Shown here: positions 12,564 to 15,690 of the stretch, piece by piece
Numbering within the stretch: the first letter of the stretch is position 1
How the letters are laid out: every line of letters starts with the position of its first letter
DNA from: Acidimicrobiia bacterium
GTDB taxonomy: Bacteria > Actinomycetota > Acidimicrobiia > Acidimicrobiales > JACDCH01
Assembly: GCA_013694495.1 (NCBI GenBank)
Contig: JACDCH010000035.1
Location: forward strand, 1-15,690
Direction: 5' to 3'
Length of the DNA stretch: 15,690 bases
Translations under genes and position numbers: made by a program
Notes under the pieces: model-generated
The model's database searches: none
The model's input: the letters and a program-made list of their open reading frames with translations, nothing else
Told to the model about the DNA's origin: nothing

Positions 12564-12917
12564 ATGAAGTACTTCGTGCTGCTCGCTGCCGACGGCGAGG
12601 TGCCGTCGTGGGGCGGTCTGACCGCAGAGGAGCAGGCGGGTCTGATGGAGAAGTTCGGCGCGTTCGACCAGGCGTGCGCCGCTCGGCCGGGGGTCGAGAT
12701 CGTAAGCGCCGAGGCGTTGGAGGAGGCGTCGACGGCCACCACGCTGCGGACTCGCGGCGGCGAGCTGACGGTCACGGACGGACCGTTCGCCGAGGCCGCC
12801 GAGCAGATCGGGGGCTACTACGTTCTCGAGGCACCCGACCTCGACACCGTGATCGAGCTGTGTCGGGTCCTGCCCGCCTATGACATGGAGATCCGCCCGG
12901 TCCTCGACGTCTCCTGA
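12564..12917 (+). CDS. YCII-related (DGPF) protein
   Basis: A 117-aa dimeric alpha+beta-barrel protein of the YCII/DGPF family. MKYFVLLAADGE is the usual first strand, LTAEEQAGLMEKFGAFDQ the helix, and VTDGPFAEAAEQIGGYYVLE (70-89) the hallmark with its DGPF motif. DLDTVIELCRVLP and MEIRPVLDV close the fold. The start has a strong AGGAGG eight bases upstream. The biochemical role of this family is not settled; proposals include small-molecule binding or an enzyme-like barrel. DGPF genes are the characteristic neighbours and main targets of ECF42 sigma factors, as here, where the sigma gene overlaps the last 38 bp. It is therefore probably a functional partner of, or input to, the sigma factor. 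Confidence 0.93.
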   Translation: MKYFVLLAADGEVPSWGGLTAEEQAGLMEKFGAFDQACAARPGVEIVSAEALEEASTATTLRTRGGELTVTDGPFAEAAEQIGGYYVLEAPDLDTVIELCRVLPAYDMEIRPVLDVS

Positions 12918-14139
12918 CGGGGCAATCGAGCAGCTGTACCGGGCCGAGTGGGGCCGGCTCCTGTCGCAGCTGGTGTCGCGGACCCGCCGCCTGGACCTGG
13001 CCGAGGATGCCCTGAGTGAGGCGTTCGCCCGGGCCGCGGGGCGCTGGCCCGCCGAGGGACTTCCGGCCAACCCCGTCGGCTGGCTGTACGCCACCGCTTA
13101 CCGGTTCGTCGTCGGGCGGCTCCGGGCCGAGGCCGTGGCCGGGCGGAAGGCGCCGCTGCTCGCCGTCCGGCCCGGCTGGGTCCCGCCGGACGAACCAGAC
13201 CAGGAGCTGGCCGACGATCGGCTCCACCTCATCCTCCTGTGCTGCCACCCGGCGGTCCCGCGCGACTCCCGATCGGCGCTCGCGCTCCGGCTCGTCATCG
13301 GGACGCCGACCGAGCAGATCGCCCGCCTCTTCCTCGTACCGCTGCCGACGATGGCGGCCCGCCTGACGCGGGCGAAGAAGAAGATCGTGCTCGCCGGCAT
13401 CCCCCTCGGCGCGCCCCTCGAGGACGAGCTCGGCGCCCGGCTCGACGAGGTGTGCCGGACGATCTACCTGGCCTTCACCGCCGGCTACACGCCCGGCGGC
13501 GGGCCGGACCTGCTGCGGGCCGACCTGGCCGGCGACGCCGTGCGGCTCGCCGTCGTGCTCCACGAACTGGTCCCCGATGCGCCGCAGGTCCGCGCCCTGC
13601 TCGCCCTCGTCCTGCTCCAGCACTCGCGTCGCGACGCCCGCCTCCGCGACGGGCAGCTCGTCGGCCTCGCCGACCAGAACCGCTCGGCGTGGAGCCACGA
13701 CGACATCGCGGCGGGGCTCGGTCTCGCCGACGGCCTCGAGCCGTGTGACGGCTACGCCGAGGACCTGCGGCTCCAAGCCCTCATCGCAGGAGAGCACGCC
13801 CGAGCCGCAACTGCCGCGGCGACGAACTGGACCGCGATCGCGGCGCGCTACGCGGACCTCGAAGCACGGACAGGATCCGCGGTCGTCCGGCTCAACCGCG
13901 CCGTCGCGGTCGCCGAGGCCGATGGTCCGCCAGCCGGCCTCGATCTCCTCGTCGGTCTCGACGACGTCCTGCCCGGCAACCACCGGCTCGCCGCCGTCCG
14001 CGCCGACCTCGCACGACGCGCCGGCGATCTCGACCTCGCCCGCGCCTCCTACCGGACGGCGATCGACCTCTGCGCCAACGACGTCGAACGGATGCACCTC
14101 ACCGCTCGCCTCCGAGCGATCCCCGCGGCCGACCGCTGA
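12880..14139 (+). CDS. ECF sigma factor, ECF42 group, with C-terminal helical-repeat extension
   Basis: A 419-aa RNA polymerase sigma factor. Region 2 lies at about 17-85 (EQLYRAEWGRLLSQLVSRTR, then LAEDALSEAFARA and NPVGWLYATAYR). Region 4 lies at about 110-168 (LHLILLCCHPAVPRDSRSAL, then QIARLFLVPLPTMAARLTRA). The remaining 250 residues are the DUF6596/TPR-like extension of ECF42 (VCRTIYLAFTAGYTPGGG near 191-208; SAVVRLNRAVAVAEADGP later). In this group the extension takes the place of a separate anti-sigma factor; indeed none is encoded nearby. ATG 12880 is the only plausible start in frame and lies inside the DGPF gene, indicating translational coupling. IGTPTEQIA replaces the more usual GGLTTAEIA in region 4, a small divergence. 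The signal sensed is unknown. Confidence 0.92.
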   Translation: MTWRSARSSTSPDGAIEQLYRAEWGRLLSQLVSRTRRLDLAEDALSEAFARAAGRWPAEGLPANPVGWLYATAYRFVVGRLRAEAVAGRKAPLLAVRPGWVPPDEPDQELADDRLHLILLCCHPAVPRDSRSALALRLVIGTPTEQIARLFLVPLPTMAARLTRAKKKIVLAGIPLGAPLEDELGARLDEVCRTIYLAFTAGYTPGGGPDLLRADLAGDAVRLAVVLHELVPDAPQVRALLALVLLQHSRRDARLRDGQLVGLADQNRSAWSHDDIAAGLGLADGLEPCDGYAEDLRLQALIAGEHARAATAAATNWTAIAARYADLEARTGSAVVRLNRAVAVAEADGPPAGLDLLVGLDDVLPGNHRLAAVRADLARRAGDLDLARASYRTAIDLCANDVERMHLTARLRAIPAADR

Positions 14140-14266
14140 GCGTGGGCACGTTCGTCTTCGCCTCGGTCAGCTGCCGGGCCGGGATCGCGCCCGCTCGGAC
14201 CCTCTCGGTCAGCGCCATCGCACCGAGCGCGACGAGATCGAGCTCGGCACAGGTGTGCGCAGTGTG

Positions 14267-14980
14267 TCAGCGCCGCTGCGCCGTCCACGACTCATTGCTC
14301 GTGCGTTCGACCTTCATGCCGGCGGCGCGAGCGCGTGCCTTGAGCCAGCGTTCGAGGTTGTGGATGCCGACGACCGAACGGGTGGGGCGCTTGCGGTAGA
14401 GGGCGCCGCGGGCGAACTTCACCCGCCGGCCGTCGGCGAGGTGGAGGCGGAGGTCCATCGTCACGCCTGCGGCCCGGTCGATGCCGCGGTCGCTGGTGAA
14501 GCGCGGGTAGCGGTAGGCGAAGTCGATCGTCGACAGGGTCGACCAGTCGAGCGGCTCGAGGTGGCTGGGGACCGTGAACGTGCCGGTCTCGTCGATCGTG
14601 AAGCGGGCGACGCGGCGCACGGCGCGCACGACGAACAGCAGGATGACGGCGGCACCCGCGGCGATGCCGACGACGGGCTCGCCCAGGCCGACGACGATCG
14701 CGGCGACGACGAGCCCCCAGGGCAGGAAGGCGACGTCGCGGAAGCGGCGCAAGACGCGGAAGTCGCCGACCATCCGGTCGCGGGCCTTCTCCGCCTGGAG
14801 CTCGACCGGACCGATCTCCGCCAGCTCCTCGGGATCGAGACCGAGCGCCGCCGCCAGCTCGGCGATCCTCGCCTCCCGGGCGTGGGCGCCGTCCCGACGG
14901 CCGCGCCGCTCGAGCAGCTGCTCGAGCTCGAACTCGGCCTCGTCGGCGTCGTCGGGCGACATCGGCGCATCTTCGCTCAC
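14267..14980 (-). CDS. Two-helix membrane protein with acidic N-terminus, unknown function
   Basis: The 237-aa frame from GTG 14978-14980 has GGGGAG nine bases upstream, which favours it over the in-frame ATGs at 15002-15004 and 14960-14962. Residues 1-80 are charged and helical (DADEAEFELEQLLERRGRRD, then AREARIAELAAALGLDPEE), possibly coiled-coil. Two adjacent membrane helices follow (about 84-100 and 102-120), forming a hairpin. A C-terminal soluble domain of about 115 residues has alternating strands (RFTIDETGTFTVPSHLEPLD, then VTMDLRLHLADGRRVKFARG) and a final basic helix (NLERWLKARARAAG). The hairpin-plus-beta-domain plan resembles bacterial PH-domain membrane proteins, but I cannot confirm this. 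The gene converges with the sigma gene across 127 bp that hold no obvious feature. Confidence 0.7.
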   Translation of the reverse strand: MSEDAPMSPDDADEAEFELEQLLERRGRRDGAHAREARIAELAAALGLDPEELAEIGPVELQAEKARDRMVGDFRVLRRFRDVAFLPWGLVVAAIVVGLGEPVVGIAAGAAVILLFVVRAVRRVARFTIDETGTFTVPSHLEPLDWSTLSTIDFAYRYPRFTSDRGIDRAAGVTMDLRLHLADGRRVKFARGALYRKRPTRSVVGIHNLERWLKARARAAGMKVERTSNESWTAQRR

Positions 14981-15093
14981 CGCTCCCCGCTCCCCGCCGA
15001 GCATCGCCGTCGCGAACGACTACGTACCAGAACGTCGAGACCGCCTACGAGCTCGACAGCGGCTACGGCAACGACATGCTGCAGTACTGGCGC

Positions 15094-15690
15094 TCAACGA
15101 GCGGCGGTGACGCCGAGGGCGACCAGGAACGGCCGCACCATGCGGCGCACCGCCTCGTCCATGAGCTGCGGGTCGTGGACGGGGAGCACCGTGTCGCGGG
15201 TGAGGACGAACGAGAGCCCGAAACGGGCTGCGGCCTCGGCCGCCTCGGGGAGGGGCTCGACGCCCACCGCGGCGACCTGGGCGGCGATGGACGTGCGGGC
15301 GATGGCGAGCAAGGGGCCGGCCCCGGTCGTCAGGAACGGCAGGAAGACGGCCGGGTCCGAGCGCAGGAGGCTGTCGACCACCGACCCGTCGAGCGCCTCC
15401 AGGGCGGCGTGCACCGCGGCGACGGCTTTGGATTCGAGGTCGGGAACGGCGGCCGCCGCGTCGGCCATGGCGGCGAGCGTGGCTCGCAGCTCCCGAGCGA
15501 GCACGGCGTGGACGAGCTGGTCGCGCCCGTCGAACCGCCGGTACACGCTCGTCCGGCCCACGCCGGCGCGGTCGACCACGTCGTCGACCGACCAGCGCCG
15601 CAAGCCCGACGACCGCAGCAACGCCTCGGTGGCGTCGAGCACCCGGCGCTCGAGGTCGCTGCCGTCGCCTCCGCCCAGACTGGCGAGCAC
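15094..15690 (-). CDS. TetR/AcrR family transcriptional regulator (5' end at window edge)
   Basis: 198 residues are visible. The N-terminal DNA-binding domain spans about residues 12-60. It comprises DLERRVLDATEALLRSSGLR, then WSVDDVVDRAGVGRTSVYRR and FDGRDQLVHAV, the TetR helix-turn-helix with its conserved S/T-V-Y-x-x-F core. The rest is an all-helical, Ala/Leu-rich ligand and dimerisation domain. The length is normal for the family, so GTG 15688-15690 may be the real start, but the frame touches the window edge and could extend. The target is unknown; TetR proteins usually control an adjacent gene, which would lie to the right of this window. Confidence 0.88.
   Translation of the reverse strand: MLASLGGGDGSDLERRVLDATEALLRSSGLRRWSVDDVVDRAGVGRTSVYRRFDGRDQLVHAVLARELRATLAAMADAAAAVPDLESKAVAAVHAALEALDGSVVDSLLRSDPAVFLPFLTTGAGPLLAIARTSIAAQVAAVGVEPLPEAAEAAARFGLSFVLTRDTVLPVHDPQLMDEAVRRMVRPFLVALGVTAAR

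Noticed and set aside
12772..14097. 441-aa minus-strand ORF antisense to the sigma factor
   Set aside because: Low-complexity shadow frame. The plus strand carries sigma regions 2 and 4 and the ECF42 extension.
14099..14218. 39-codon minus-strand ORF (MALTERVRAGAIPARQLTEA...)
   Set aside because: It looks protein-like, and its antisense shares a 15-bp string (gcctcggtcagctgc) with the region near 12264. But it is short, lacks a ribosome binding site and overlaps the sigma gene's 3' end, so it is most likely chance.
1..15690. CRISPR arrays, transposases and insertion-sequence ends
   Set aside because: I saw no regularly spaced direct repeats, no transposase or Cas-like protein and no paired terminal inverted repeats with target duplications in this window.

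Overview
The window is about 70% G+C with strong G/C third-position bias and short or overlapping gene junctions. Together with the ECF42-type sigma factor, actinobacterial-style homogentisate genes and GC-rich intergenic hairpins, this suggests a chromosomal segment of a high-GC actinobacterium. Acidimicrobiia is my best guess, but it is an inference; there is no 16S rRNA or other marker in the window.

Left part (1-2854). The window opens inside a PruA/RocA-type aldehyde dehydrogenase (delta-1-pyrroline-5-carboxylate dehydrogenase). It is interrupted by an in-frame TAG near its C-terminus, where the family has a tyrosine. A small four-helix membrane protein overlaps its true end. A 450-bp hairpin-rich intergenic region follows, then a two-gene unit of unknown function (70 and 144 aa).

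Aromatic amino acid catabolism (2897-7286). A divergent Lrp/AsnC regulator faces a tightly packed four-gene operon: a heme-oxygenase-like diiron oxidase (HDO) family protein, 4-hydroxyphenylpyruvate dioxygenase, homogentisate 1,2-dioxygenase and a fumarylacetoacetate hydrolase family protein. The last three form the backbone of the tyrosine-homogentisate pathway. No maleylacetoacetate isomerase is present, and the HDO-type first gene is not a standard member, which makes it the most interesting unexplained component here.

tRNA and accessory stretch (7287-8340). A tRNA-Val(GAC) with an unusual C at position 33 is followed by a small ORF or gene remnant, and then by a minus-strand RHH antitoxin/MazF toxin pair with an apparently leaderless promoter.

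Exporter (8351-11653). A minus-strand ABC-2 exporter operon encodes one ATPase and two different permeases, each with a large extracytoplasmic domain, in the general style of LnrLMN/YbhFSR drug exporters.

Right part (11654-15690). This holds gene-poor DNA with an 18-bp palindrome, a small membrane protein and a stretch with a possible decayed ORF. Then comes a YCII/DGPF protein plus ECF42 sigma factor pair, preceded by a TGTCGA-N17-CGTC promoter that fits autoregulation. A minus-strand two-helix membrane protein and a TetR regulator running to the window edge complete the segment.
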